From assembly GCF_026151205.1 (NCBI RefSeq), contig NC_087072.1, forward strand, positions 15,228,169-15,292,168: a stretch of DNA of 64,000 bases, read 5' to 3'. This DNA is from Bolinopsis microptera. Taxonomy: Eukaryota > Ctenophora > Tentaculata > Lobata > Bolinopsidae. Made by a program: the position numbers and the translations under genes. This document shows, piece by piece, positions 1-10,259 of the stretch (its first letter is position 1; each line of letters starts with the position of its first letter). The notes beneath the pieces are model-generated. The model was not told where the DNA came from. It was given only the letters and a program-made list of their open reading frames with translations, and did no database searches.

Positions 1-1
1 G

Positions 2-187
2 ACACGAGAGCAGAAGGACAGTATAATAAGTATTAAAATGAAAGTTTTCCAGCTTAATAATAAGCTCATAAAGGAAGTGACACACTCAAAACAGAGTAAA
101 GATGTCGCGTGGAAATACTTGGAGAGGATCCTTTTCGTTTTGTGCCTGATCATAGCTTTCCTTTTATTTTGGTATATGCGAAAATAA
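2..187 (+). CDS. C-terminal exon of a tail-anchored membrane protein (partial)
   Basis: The frame is open from the window edge to TAA at 185-187, so this is probably the last exon of a gene lying to the left. An internal ATG at 38 would give 49 residues by itself. The first part is charged and helix-like. It is followed by a hydrophobic stretch (ILFVLCLIIAFLLFWY) and a short basic end (MRK), which is the layout of a tail-anchored single-pass protein of the ER, Golgi or outer mitochondrial membrane. The family is not recognised; SNARE-like or coiled-coil tail-anchored proteins are possible, and an independent micropeptide cannot be excluded. An AATAAA at 482-487 would end its transcript. Confidence 0.5.
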   Translation, partial: TREQKDSIISIKMKVFQLNNKLIKEVTHSKQSKDVAWKYLERILFVLCLIIAFLLFWYMRK

Positions 188-641
188 CTCGAACACTCTT
201 AAACTTACAACTCACAACCGTTCAGTGTTGATTGTTGCATTCAGGCGACAGAAAAATGTTTAATTAAGCGATTTATTTATTTGCAAGTTACAATAATTTT
301 TGAAAGATTTGCTGTGAAAATCGTTTCAAGATTATGCCTTGATTTATAGATGAATAATTTATGTTTGAATTTCTATATTTAAACGTGGCCCGATATACCC
401 GTACCCCCATGATGCATATATTTTACTGTTTCTTAATTGAAGTTATTTTGTTTTGAGAAGCTTGCTTGTCATTGTATGAAAAATAAAAGAGGTTGTCAAA
501 AACGAAACAAGAAGTTTATAAATTACATCAATCACCATATGATAGTTATTTATAGCTCACTTTAATGTTATAAATAGATTTAAATAGATAAAAGACTCAT
601 TAATTTTATTTAAATTGCTAGGTCGGGTAGAACTTCTCTCC
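188..641. other. 3' UTR of the first gene and short intergenic region
   Basis: AT-rich sequence without a coding signal. AATAAA at 482-487 is a likely poly(A) signal for the gene that ends at 187. The region just before 642 would be the 5' UTR and promoter of the SERF gene. Confidence 0.5.
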
Positions 642-1276
642 ATGGCCCGGGGAAACCAGCGGGATTTAGCAAGAGAAAAAGCTGCAAAGAAAAACAAGGG
701 TAAAAACAAAGGTAAAAACAGTCTGCATAGAATGCTTCCATTTTTCGGTTGTATCATATATCCAAATCAATCAAAATCAAATTTTAATTTGAAAATTTCA
801 TCAAAAGAACAAAGAATTCAGGAATTTTCCTTAAAACTTTCTTCTTCAGAAACTAAAGATCAAGATGGTAACAAAGGTCTAACTCACACTCAACGGCAAG
901 AGAGGGACGCTGAGGTTTACTTAATTAACAAACTTACTTGATTAACAAACTTACTTTATTAACAAACTTACTTAATTAACAAACTTACTTAATTAACAAA
1001 CTTACTTAATTAACAAACTTACTTAATTATCAATCTTTATGTGGATGAAGGAATGGCAAGTTTACTCTACGAAAATCAAACAAAGTAGGTTTTGTACAGA
1101 GAAATAGTTGGTAAACTTTATATTAGCGGTCGAGGGGCCAAAGCTAAGGGGACGGCACTATATTCATGATAATCCTGCTATTTAAAATAAATAAATACTT
1201 TCTCGTTCAGGTAATGAGAAAGAAACAAGAGGCAGCAGCGGCGAAGAAAGCGGAACAAGGCCAGAGTTCCAAATAG
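642..1276 (+). CDS. SERF: SERF (4F5) family protein, three exons
   Basis: Exons are 642-699 (or 642-711), 850-914 and 1211-1276, joined in phases 1 and 0 with GT-AG introns. The start MARGNQRDLAREKAAKKNK is the family signature (vertebrate SERF begins MARGNQRELAR). The second exon gives the TQRQERDAE block and the third a charged VMRKKQEAAAAKK tail. The short form is 62 residues, the usual family length. SERF proteins are small, highly charged, partly disordered factors that change amyloid aggregation and have been linked to nucleolus and RNA. The start is chosen at 642 because the signature begins there; an in-frame ATG-less extension to 615 has no family match. Two phase-1 donors 12 nt apart would make a 62- or 66-residue product. 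AATAAA lies at 1455-1460. Confidence 0.9.
917..1027. repeat. 17-bp minisatellite in SERF intron 2
   Basis: About six copies of a 17-bp unit (TTAATTAACAAACTTAC and near variants) lie head to tail. They begin inside the 5' splice site of SERF exon 2 (GAG|GTTTAC at 914/915), so the first unit is part of the donor. Confidence 0.85.
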
Positions 1277-1779
1277 GTACCAGCTGGTAAAAGATCTCCA
1301 GTTTTCGGTCGATCAAGTATCTTTAATACCTTACTGTTGATAATATATTTAATATGGATTGATCGTATTCATAAGATTTTCTTTTTACGAATATTATTAT
1401 GTTTGATTGAAAAACTGAGTTTATAAAGTAGTTTTACCAAATCTTCTGAATTGAAATAAATTAGTTTTTTTTAGACAATCATAAACTGTGGCTAATAAGA
1501 CATTTTTATTTGCGTTGATATATAATATAATTATCATTTTGAAAACTGATATTATGCTACATAGTTTTATTGATTCTCCTACTAATTTACAATTTCCATT
1601 TAAAAGTAAATCAAATTTCAGTTCAGTTTTATAATCGCTACGGAGTCTTTAAATACTAACTTTAAACTAGTGAATTTATCTTAAGGCTAAATAATTGAAA
1701 CTTCAAATTCTAATTGATATCTTAACATGTAACAATTAATCTCACCAGAATATGTTGAAGTAACAACCCCCGCTGTAAA
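1277..1779. other. SERF 3' UTR and URB1 upstream region
   Basis: AT-rich sequence with no ORF of interest. AATAAA at 1455-1460 fits SERF transcript ending. The remainder up to 1779 is the presumed 5' flank of the URB1-like gene. Confidence 0.5.
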
Positions 1780-3567
1780 ATGTCAGAAGTGAGCGCAGCA
1801 CTGCAAGGTATCAGGAAGGGAGATGGCACGGACACCCAACCTGTTCTCCACCTGGTGGAACTGCTAAAGTCACGTGACACCTCCCACCTCCCCCAGCTCC
1901 TCACCCTCTCCCCCAGCTGTAGTGAGGTGTTCTCTTGGTGGGACAGGGGTCCCGGTCAGCACACCCAGTCAGCAGCCTGTTTTACACTGTTCGCCCTTCT
2001 TAACAAGTCCGTCCTCAAGGAACACCTTCAGTTCCAGGCACAAGCTGTGGCACTGTGTAGGAAGCTAATAAAGGAGCGGTTACACAGTGTGTATAGTTGT
2101 CTCAGTAAGTATAGCTCTGTCCCGGCTAGGAAGAGATGTTTGGAGTTCCTTATCTTGCTTAATTGTTTCGGGGGCTCCGTCACTAAAACCCTCCTGGACG
2201 ATTTCAACTTTGGTAATGCCTCCCTGAAGCAAATGTTAGCAAACCATGGGCCAGCTCACGAAGACGCAGTTAGATTTATGCTCTCATTTCTCTGTATCCC
2301 TTCTCTTGACTTGAAGGTTAAGTTTATGCAAATGAAGAATGTTCTGAAGATCATGACCACACGGATTGGAAAAGATAGTGTGGAGCTAAAACTGGAGCTA
2401 CTCAATGTTTTGTTGGAACACGTTTTAAACGTCGCTAAGATACAGAAGAGGGTAATGTGCCAGTTTTTTGCTGTCCCTGTCCTTGTTAAGATCTCCTATT
2501 TCTGGGAGGACTCTGTTAAGGAGCTGCAGGAGCAGACAAGTGTGTTTTTCAGGGCTCTGTTTCATCGTAAGACTGGGATATTGTTCGATTCAACCGCAAA
2601 AGATGTACTGACAGACTGTACGAGAAATCCTGTGCTGTTGAACTTTGTAAAGCATGCTTCCTCAAACAGTCAATACTACAGTGAGTTCGTTGTGGACATG
2701 GTCAAGATTTGTCCCGAAGTTTCATCTTCAATGATAAGCAGTATCATCACCAAGAAATCTTCCGACTTGTCCTTTGCTTCAGTTCTCTGTTCTGTTTTAC
2801 GAGCTAGGGATGTAGAGGCCTTGCTATCCACTGTTACTCCGGACATTACTGATAAACAAATCATAGACTATTTAGTCCCAAAACCTGTTTCAGACTTGCT
2901 AGAAAAACAGTTAAAGACAACAGTTGATATCGGTGTGTATCCACTGTTACTGGCCCTGATAGGATCTGCTTCCAAGGCTGTTGCTATGCTTCAAGATCGA
3001 GAGCAACTCAAAGATATTGCTCTATACAACTTAGTAGATATCTCTGTTATCAACTCAGCTGGACTTCTCACTTCTGCATTTGCTGGACATTACTCCATCA
3101 TAGACATGTTCAGTCTTTATCAGTATAAGATAGAGAAGTTGATAGATTTATCTGAGAGTGGTGAGCTGTCTGAAGATGATGTGAACTTACTTGTCCTGAC
3201 TTACCCCGCTGCACTTAGAAGATTCGTCAAGTCTAACCACGCAGCTGTCGTTAAGAAAGTAACGGAGAAAACAGGGCAATCCAAGAAGCTATTCCACAAG
3301 ATAATGTTAGCTATAAATAGTGATGTTGAATACTCACAAGCTATCAACATTATAGAATCGATCATCTTTGATGATCATTCTGATATGATTGTCACAATTA
3401 AAGGAGAGAAACGTGACTTCATATTGGACGAAGAAATTCTTATTTTGGTCAATAAGGTATGCGACTTCTCTACCTCCTTTGGACTTGATTACCTTACCAC
3501 TATACTGGACGGAGTAAAATCCAAGGAATGTGATATGGAACTCCGGGTAAGGTGGAATGTGACTTAA
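1780..3567 (+). CDS. URB1: URB1/NPA1-like ribosome biogenesis protein, N-terminal part
   Basis: 595 codons without an intron, starting at ATG 1780. URB1 (yeast Npa1) is a nucleolar helical-repeat protein of early pre-60S particles. Support comes from blocks resembling the animal URB1 N-terminal domain: a VRFMLSFL helix, an IQKRVMCQFF block like the family's KTQKVRFF, and FVVDMVKICPEV like VVNILKVCPDL. The protein is all-helical with no signal peptide or membrane segment. The frame ends at 3565-3567, 15 nt inside the next open frame, which holds the rest of the protein. The two frames differ by +2 (equivalent to -1), so one insertion or deletion, a sequencing error or an odd splice is needed. 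Together the parts make about 1460 residues, shorter than human URB1 (about 2270). Confidence 0.85.
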   Translation: MSEVSAALQGIRKGDGTDTQPVLHLVELLKSRDTSHLPQLLTLSPSCSEVFSWWDRGPGQHTQSAACFTLFALLNKSVLKEHLQFQAQAVALCRKLIKERLHSVYSCLSKYSSVPARKRCLEFLILLNCFGGSVTKTLLDDFNFGNASLKQMLANHGPAHEDAVRFMLSFLCIPSLDLKVKFMQMKNVLKIMTTRIGKDSVELKLELLNVLLEHVLNVAKIQKRVMCQFFAVPVLVKISYFWEDSVKELQEQTSVFFRALFHRKTGILFDSTAKDVLTDCTRNPVLLNFVKHASSNSQYYSEFVVDMVKICPEVSSSMISSIITKKSSDLSFASVLCSVLRARDVEALLSTVTPDITDKQIIDYLVPKPVSDLLEKQLKTTVDIGVYPLLLALIGSASKAVAMLQDREQLKDIALYNLVDISVINSAGLLTSAFAGHYSIIDMFSLYQYKIEKLIDLSESGELSEDDVNLLVLTYPAALRRFVKSNHAAVVKKVTEKTGQSKKLFHKIMLAINSDVEYSQAINIIESIIFDDHSDMIVTIKGEKRDFILDEEILILVNKVCDFSTSFGLDYLTTILDGVKSKECDMELRVRWNVT

Positions 3568-6158
3568 TTCCACGATTGATCGCCTACATTTGTAATCCTC
3601 TGTTTGATATCCCGGATGCGAATTTTTCTAAATGGATGGAGTTCGATTTACGAGAAAAGTTGCTGAGCCATGACTCTCCAGTATTCTTTCTAGGATCACA
3701 CTTTGTTTTAGGAGATCATTTGTGGGGTGAAATGCAAACTCATTACTACGACGAAATCAGAACAGATCCCATTTTGGTTGCCAACATGGTCAAAATGTTC
3801 CAACAGTTTTCATTCGTCCTCTTCAAAAATGGAACCAGTAACAGAGATGTATTCCACCATTTTCTGCAATTATTTGACGACAACTTGATGACGGAAATGC
3901 ACAACAATCCAAAAGTATACGCGAAAACTATCGCCTACCTTCAGAAGACTGTTGATCAGCTGATCGAACGGAATCACGAAGCATTTTACGAGGTTGATGT
4001 TTTGAAGTGTGTCATCATGAAAGAATGGCTGACAGAGAAGCGCGTAGAAGCAGTTATACAGAATGTTTTGATGAGTGAATGTTCCGATGACCGGAAAGAT
4101 GACGAGCTAATACCAATCATCAGAGACCATCTGGACAAGTTTGCTGAATTTTGCGGACCCCGAAGTTACCTTGCGACCAAATTATTCTATTTTGGTATGT
4201 ACCACTTCTTCGACCTCTTCCAGTCGTCACCAGAGAAGATAGACGAGTACCATATTGTTTGGTTTTTGCATTTCCTTGGTAAGAATGGTGCATTGTGTTC
4301 TGACATATTTTCACACATTCCTCAAGAAATCGCCGAAAAAATGTATTCAGAAATATGTTCGGATGCTTGTTTAGTTTACATAACGAAGAACTTTGATGAC
4401 GCCTCTAATGCCTATTCGTTAAACCTAACCAACTACTCAAGATTCCAATGTATCTTGTTGTTAGAAAATTACCTGCGTACTGAATACTCCAGAGAGTGTG
4501 ACTATGTTTTTGATGTATCACAGTATAAAGAACACAAACAAGATTACCAGGAATACTGCAAAGAATTTGCTCATGCTACAGACATTTCAGAGGAATGTCC
4601 ACGGACAGTGGACGATAAACGAGTATGTCTCCTCTCGGAAATAATCTGCAAAACTGAACCTAAGAATGAGTTAGAAGCCCTTTACCTGGTCTCTGAAGCT
4701 ATCAATCTGGAGTGTACCACATTCTTCACTTCAAGACACCTTGATAAAACAGCTGAACTCTCGAACTGCTTGAAAAGTAAGAAAATCCTGAAACAAATAT
4801 TCGAATTATTTATGAGTAAGTCTGATATTGGCAGCCTCAAAGCATTCTTGTCACAACACGTGTCAGTTTACGAAGAACACCTTCCAGCTTTTACCAGGAA
4901 ACAGATCGATAAGTCTGTGTGTTCAACTGCAGAGTTGTTGGATCAAACAATTGTTCCAGAAACCAGTCAAAACGGGCTCAAAATGAATATCGAAATCTTA
5001 ACACAGCTCATAATCACGTTCCAAGAAATAGTTCCCGGGGAACGTCTGTCTCCTATCTTCGATACCTTGATCGCTCATCCAGCAGTACAGAAGTGTTTGG
5101 TTTCCGAGCTAAGTAGTGAGAAAACATTGCTGACTAAACTATTTGTTTTGCTGTTGGAAACTGGAAAAGTACCCTCCGAGACCCTGAACAAAGCCCACTA
5201 TCTTATCTTCCAAACCTCTTATTCAGCAACCACCTCTGTTGCTGACAAAAACGTTTTAAAGATCCTGAAACATTTTGAAGAGCAGGGTGTGGTGTCCAAA
5301 TACCCATTCGCATATGGATCTGACGTGGCCGATCTGAAAAGCATCAAAAACATCGCCCACTACAACGAATACTGCATCAAGATCCTGGAAAACATCGACA
5401 GTGACATGATGAACAATCTGATAGATAACTTTCCCTTACACTCTGAGGAAAGCATGAAGATGGTGACGGACAGTGTGGAATCTCTGGTAACAGCTGACAC
5501 CGAGTACATTCTATCCCTGCTTCACCACGTGCTGAGAAATGGGGAGGTAGATGTGCGCATGATCCTGTCCCATCCTATCAGTAAGGTTATGTTACTTGCT
5601 CTAAGCAGCTACGATGAAGCTACCAGACGTGTCGCATTCGTCTGTCTGGAGAGGACATCCCTCCTTATAGAGGAGGAAAAGTTCAAGGAGAAAGCTATGT
5701 GTTTGTATTTGTTTAAGATGATTGAAAACTCTATAACCTCGGTTGAAGAGAGATTACCTCATTTGTCTGTATATTTTCTTGGTAGAATGCTTCACGCTTT
5801 ATTTACACCACACAAGCATATCTACCAGAATATTTGCCACTTTTTACTGCAGAGGCCCGTGTTTGATTTCCATGATGTTCCCATGTTTTACGGCATGTTT
5901 TGTAGCTCTAACCTTTACTTTAAACAGGATCAGAACTGGTTGTTAGAAATTCTTTGTGTTGCTGTGCGAGATGAGATTGATTATAAGATTCTTACCAGGA
6001 GACATGTTTTACCTCACTGCTTTTCACAGATTTCTTGCCATAATTTAGATAAGCATACCTTAAAATTGATACATAAGTTGCTGAGAAAGGTGTTTAGTAT
6101 TAAGAGTGTAAAGGTTCAAAATGATTTAGCTGATTTAGGAATCACTGCAATTGATTAG
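3534..6158 (+). CDS. URB1: URB1/NPA1-like ribosome biogenesis protein, C-terminal part
   Basis: The frame is open from 3534 to TAG at 6156-6158 (about 874 codons) with no ATG near its beginning, so it continues the preceding ORF rather than being a separate gene. The last 120 residues resemble the URB1 C-terminal domain: VPMFYGMFCSSNLY, then QNWLLEILCVAVRDEIDY, then an RRHVLPHCFSQI block, matching the family's layout VPGFFQFFYSSDF / QKWVFGVLRQGIRD / RRGIFHIILSFF. The rest is helical repeat. No other stop occurs, so selection has kept the frame. In the overlap the 9-mer GGAATGTGA occurs at 3525 and 3554, 29 nt apart, and 29 nt would restore the frame. Absence of introns is unusual next to the multi-exon genes here. 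Confidence 0.85.
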   Translation, partial: YGTPGKVECDLIPRLIAYICNPLFDIPDANFSKWMEFDLREKLLSHDSPVFFLGSHFVLGDHLWGEMQTHYYDEIRTDPILVANMVKMFQQFSFVLFKNGTSNRDVFHHFLQLFDDNLMTEMHNNPKVYAKTIAYLQKTVDQLIERNHEAFYEVDVLKCVIMKEWLTEKRVEAVIQNVLMSECSDDRKDDELIPIIRDHLDKFAEFCGPRSYLATKLFYFGMYHFFDLFQSSPEKIDEYHIVWFLHFLGKNGALCSDIFSHIPQEIAEKMYSEICSDACLVYITKNFDDASNAYSLNLTNYSRFQCILLLENYLRTEYSRECDYVFDVSQYKEHKQDYQEYCKEFAHATDISEECPRTVDDKRVCLLSEIICKTEPKNELEALYLVSEAINLECTTFFTSRHLDKTAELSNCLKSKKILKQIFELFMSKSDIGSLKAFLSQHVSVYEEHLPAFTRKQIDKSVCSTAELLDQTIVPETSQNGLKMNIEILTQLIITFQEIVPGERLSPIFDTLIAHPAVQKCLVSELSSEKTLLTKLFVLLLETGKVPSETLNKAHYLIFQTSYSATTSVADKNVLKILKHFEEQGVVSKYPFAYGSDVADLKSIKNIAHYNEYCIKILENIDSDMMNNLIDNFPLHSEESMKMVTDSVESLVTADTEYILSLLHHVLRNGEVDVRMILSHPISKVMLLALSSYDEATRRVAFVCLERTSLLIEEEKFKEKAMCLYLFKMIENSITSVEERLPHLSVYFLGRMLHALFTPHKHIYQNICHFLLQRPVFDFHDVPMFYGMFCSSNLYFKQDQNWLLEILCVAVRDEIDYKILTRRHVLPHCFSQISCHNLDKHTLKLIHKLLRKVFSIKSVKVQNDLADLGITAID

Positions 6159-6689
6159 ATATTTTTCCATGACCGTGCACCCATAAATAACTTGTTTATT
6201 GAGTATTGACTATGGTAGTGTTTTTATCACTAATTTATTATTTTTATTTATCCTACACTGGGCAATATAATGGACTGTTTACTTGTCAACAATACTTAGA
6301 AGCCTGAATTTTCTGGCCAACTTGTAAGTTCGAACGGTGACTTTTTTGCATCTATACATATAGCTATATATAATTTATAAATATTCTTATTGATCTCATC
6401 AAAATTCAGGCTTCACAGTATCGAATATTGATTCTCAGTAATTCAATTGAATCGACATAGTAGTAAAGATCGCATAAAATATTTCACGAAAACCTATGTT
6501 TCGAAAAACCAACACTTTAGGCATCCTACCATAAACACGTGTTCGCCGAATGCGCGGGTTTTGTCACAGAATACTAATACGGAATACGCGGTGACGACAT
6601 GATGTTAAAACTTATTGCGCACGACATATTCTTAAGCAGCAGTGCTAAGCTAGATCAGATCGGATAATATATATACGGTCGACCCCTTG
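6159..6689. other. URB1 3' flank, no gene seen
   Basis: AT-rich sequence after the URB1 stop. No canonical AATAAA stands out and no coding signal was found. Confidence 0.5.
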
Positions 6690-7890
6690 GTCCAAATTAG
6701 GCCCAATTGAGCCAAATACCCTAAACATGCACAAAATCCAGATTTTAGGTGCTCTACTTGTAGCTAGTGGTCCCCTGAACTCGTATATGAATTTTCATCA
6801 AGATTGGACAAAAAATGACTGAGTTATGAGCCAAAAACCATATGACCATATTTGGGCATACGCACCAAATTTGATCGAATTTGGCCCATAAATTGGTCAA
6901 ATATCAATATTTTTGAATGAAAAAATGAACAAAATTGCCCATATCTCAGTTCGCAATATTTGCAAAACTGATTTCGCTCCACGCTCAAAACAATAGAACT
7001 CAATAGGGTTTCAATATTTTAACATGAAATTTTCAGAATCAACGTAGAATCGCATTTCGACCTTAAGTTTTGTATTGGAATTTTGAGTTAGGCCTTTAAA
7101 AAAATTTGGCGGCCAAATTCCAAAATTTGCAATGCGAAATTCAGAATTTGGCCGCCAAATTTTTTTAAAGGCCTAACTCAAAATTCCAATACAAAACTTA
7201 AGGTCGAAATGCGGTTCACCCTGATTTTTTTGTGAAACTTGGTTTCGAGATAGTAGCTGACCAACTAACTAGGAACAGTGACCGAACTTTTGAGGGGGTC
7301 CCGGACCCCAACCGCCAAACGGTGCCCGCGGGGCAGCCACGCCCATATTTGGTCCAAATTAGGCCCAATTGAGCCAAATACCATAAACATGCACAAAATC
7401 CAGATTTTAGGTGCTCTACTTGTAGCTAGTGCTCCCCTGAACTCGTATATGAATTTTCATCAAGATTGGACAAAAAATGACTGAGTTATGAGCCAAAAAC
7501 CATATGACCATACTTGGGCATACGCACCAAATTTGATCGAATTTGGCCCATAAATTGGTCAAATATCAATATTTTTGAATGAAAAAATGAACAAAATTGC
7601 CCATATCTCAGTTCGCAATATTTGCAAAACTGATTTCGCTCAAAACAATAGAACTCAATAGGGTTTCAATATTTTAACATGAAATTTTCAGAATCAACGT
7701 AGAATCGCATTTCGACCTTAAGTTTTGTATTGGAATTTTGAGTTAGGCCTTTAAAAAAATTTGGCGGCCAAATTCCAAATTTGCAATGCGAAATTCAGTT
7801 AATTTGGCCGCCAAATTTTTTTAAAGGCCTAACTCAAAATTCCAATACAAAACTTAAGGTCGAAATGCGATTCTACGTTTTTAGATTTAA
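6690..7890 (+). repeat. Repeat family A, two tandem copies
   Basis: Two copies (about 6690-7210 and 7212-7880) share almost all of their sequence, for example GGTCCAAATTAGGCCCAATT at 6690 and 7352. Each ends in a foldback: arms 7051-7120 and 7145-7212 in the first copy, with the core TTTGGCGGCCAAATT. Other copies are at 13690-14052 (inverted), 56404-57065 (direct) and 34225-34410 (diverged). An inverted fragment also lies at 8010-8059. No protein is encoded; ORFs here are chance. Confidence 0.85.
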
Positions 7891-8059
7891 ATATTGAGCC
7901 CTTTGGCTAGAGAATACTTTCTTGAATATTTTCGATAGTTTTTAATATTGGTAATATTAATGAATTGTAATTGATTGATATTTAATATTTAGGCCCGTGG
8001 CCAGTTTTCACATTCTACGTTGATTCTGAAAATTTCATGTAAAAATATTGAAACCCTAT

Positions 8060-8480
8060 CACAATGCTGGCAAGCATTACCGTCGCCCTTATATTCACAA
8101 CACTATTTACCCCCTATACTAGTATATCCCCTTTATTGTTTTCCAGGCATTAAGAGTCATCGAAAGTAGTTCAGCAGGTATATTTAAGTTCAAAACATTC
8201 TAATTCAATGTTAAAGATGACAGGAATAAGAAATAGTTATGTGGAGGTTTTTAAGAAATTTGCGCAAAATACGCGCCAGCATGTTATACGAAATTAGGTA
8301 AAAAACCCAAAATCGCCATATTCAGGTGCCTTAAAAACGATGTTAAAATTGAGTTAGAGATCTGAAACTTTGCAGGGCGTCTAGACCTTGTCCAAATCGA
8401 CTGTAAAAAAATTTCATGTTTCAGGAGTATCGGGAAGTGGGTTTTCTGGAACCTCTGTTTTACAACAGATTGTCGTGAAG
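8060..8480 (+). repeat. Repeat family C, copy 1
   Basis: Begins CACAATGCTGGCAAGC and ends ACAACAGATTGTCGTGAAG. Nearly identical to 8489-8909, and related to 10260-10797 and, inverted, to 53779-54200. Confidence 0.85.
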
Positions 8481-8488
8481 TATATATC

Positions 8489-8909
8489 ACAATGCTGGCA
8501 AGCATAACCGTTGCCCTTATATTCACAACACTATTTACCCCCTATACTATTATATCCCCTTTATTGTTTTCCAGGCATTAAGACTCATCGAAAGTAGTTC
8601 AGCAGGTATATTTAAGTTCAAAACATTCTAATTCAATGTTAAAGATGACAGGAATAAGAAATAGTTATGTGGAGGTTTTTAAGAAATTTGCGCAAAATAC
8701 GCGCCAGCATGTTATACGAAATTAGGTAAAAAACCCAAAATCGCCATATTCAGGTGCCTTAAAAACCATGTTAAAATTGAGTTAGAGATCTGAAACTTTG
8801 CAGGGCGTCTAGACCTTGTCCAAATCGACTGTAAAAAAATGTTCATGTTTCAGGAGTATCGGGAAGTGGGTTTTCTGGAACCCCTGTTTTACAACAGATT
8901 GTCGTGAAG
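8489..8909 (+). repeat. Repeat family C, copy 2
   Basis: Tandem neighbour of copy 1, separated by a short TATATAT stretch, with only a few substitutions. It runs into an AT microsatellite and then repeat B. Confidence 0.85.
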
Positions 8910-8930
8910 GATATATATATATGTATGTAT

Positions 8931-9930
8931 AGACGCTTTGGCAGTCAATTGTAGCCTACGTTTAAGTGTCCGTAGATTCAAAAGTATAAAAGATACAGTC
9001 ATTTGGAACCACAGGTTTTAAAGATAATCGTTTATACTTTAGTTTACATTATATCGAAAAATAATTTATCGTCATCATCATCACTTGATGACGTCATCAA
9101 TTTAAGTGTTTTTAAAACTTGATTTTTGACAAAATAACAACTTTTCAAATCGATTTTAAACCATTAAGAAGTAATTTTATTCAAAATCTGAGGACATTTT
9201 CATCTAAGATAATTGTTCAAGCATTCTGAAAATCTACCGGAAAAGTTTCCTACCTTACTCCTTCATAAAGATATTTGCTATTGAAGTTAGTGCGTTTTTG
9301 AAGAATAATTTTATAAAAACACAAAAGTTGTGAATTAGTATTCTCTGATGTTGGACCATCCCTTGGGTTGTGGAGCTCAATTTTGCTTCTTAAAGGTCTA
9401 AATTGTGTTATAGGCTAGTTTTAAAGTTGAAAATCGAAAATTTGCACACGTGGGGACACGCCCAAATTGATTTAAAATAGCTTATATCACTGAAAATTGT
9501 TATTTTCACGATTTTTATCAACTTTGGAGTCCCGTTGTGATCCAAGTTCTTTTTGAAATCTTCTGAAACTTTGTATGCTTATCAAACTATATATTAAATA
9601 CCACTATACAAAAATTTACGATGATTCAATATTGTATGCGCACGCAACGTCCGCTCAAAGTTTGCACGTGCGAAAGGTGAGAATTTTGCTCATTTGTGAT
9701 TTCGAATATATTCTGCTTTCCCACGATATTTAAATGGCATTATATATGAATTAAATGCCAACTTGAATGAGTAAGAAGTGCCATATTCAGTCTGTTATCG
9801 ACAGATATACCTACCTAAACACAAGGAAATGTTTTCAAAGGTAAAATTTCGAAATCGTTGAAATTACCTCCTTATTAATGAAGTTTCGACTGTGTAAATT
9901 ATCCTGACATTATAATCAAAAAGAGATGAT
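8931..9930 (+). repeat. Repeat family B, copy 1
   Basis: About 1 kb beginning AGACGCTTTGGCAGTCAATT and ending in AATCAAAAAGAGATGAT. It contains the marker GCACACGTGGGGACACGCCC. Other copies: 10829-11846, 12380-13360 and, inverted, 44864-45638 plus 52886-53130. No ORF is conserved between copies, so it looks non-coding. Confidence 0.85.
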
Positions 9931-10259
9931 ATTTGACCAAAACCCATAATCATGGGTAGAGTGAACCGCTGCCAGTGTCTCTCTTTTCCAAACAAAAGGA
10001 AATGATATTAATTTGAGGAACCGTCCGCAAATGCAAATTGATACCGAGAATGAAATCGGTCGCTCGCTTTTCCCATTCATTCACGGCTTACGAATTGTAA
10101 TAAAGCTTATTGAGTGGGAAAAGCGAGCGACCCATTTCATTCTCGGTATCAATTTGCATTTGCGGACGGTTCCTCAAATTAATATCATTTCCTTTTGTTT
10201 GGAAAAGAGAGACACTGGCAGCGGTTCACTCTACCCATGATTATGGGTTTTGGTCAAAT
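9931..10259. mobile_element. Foldback element H, copy 1
   Basis: Two arms of roughly 150 bp, almost perfect inverted complements (ATTTGACCAAAACCCATAAT at the left end, its complement at the right), around a short loop near 10090-10110. The RNA or single strand would form one long hairpin. No transposase is present, so it is a non-autonomous foldback element or MITE. ORFs called across it are palindrome artefacts. Confidence 0.9.

Noticed and set aside
917..1027. Regular short repeats as a possible CRISPR array
   Set aside because: Units are directly adjacent with no spacers, in an animal intron; a minisatellite.
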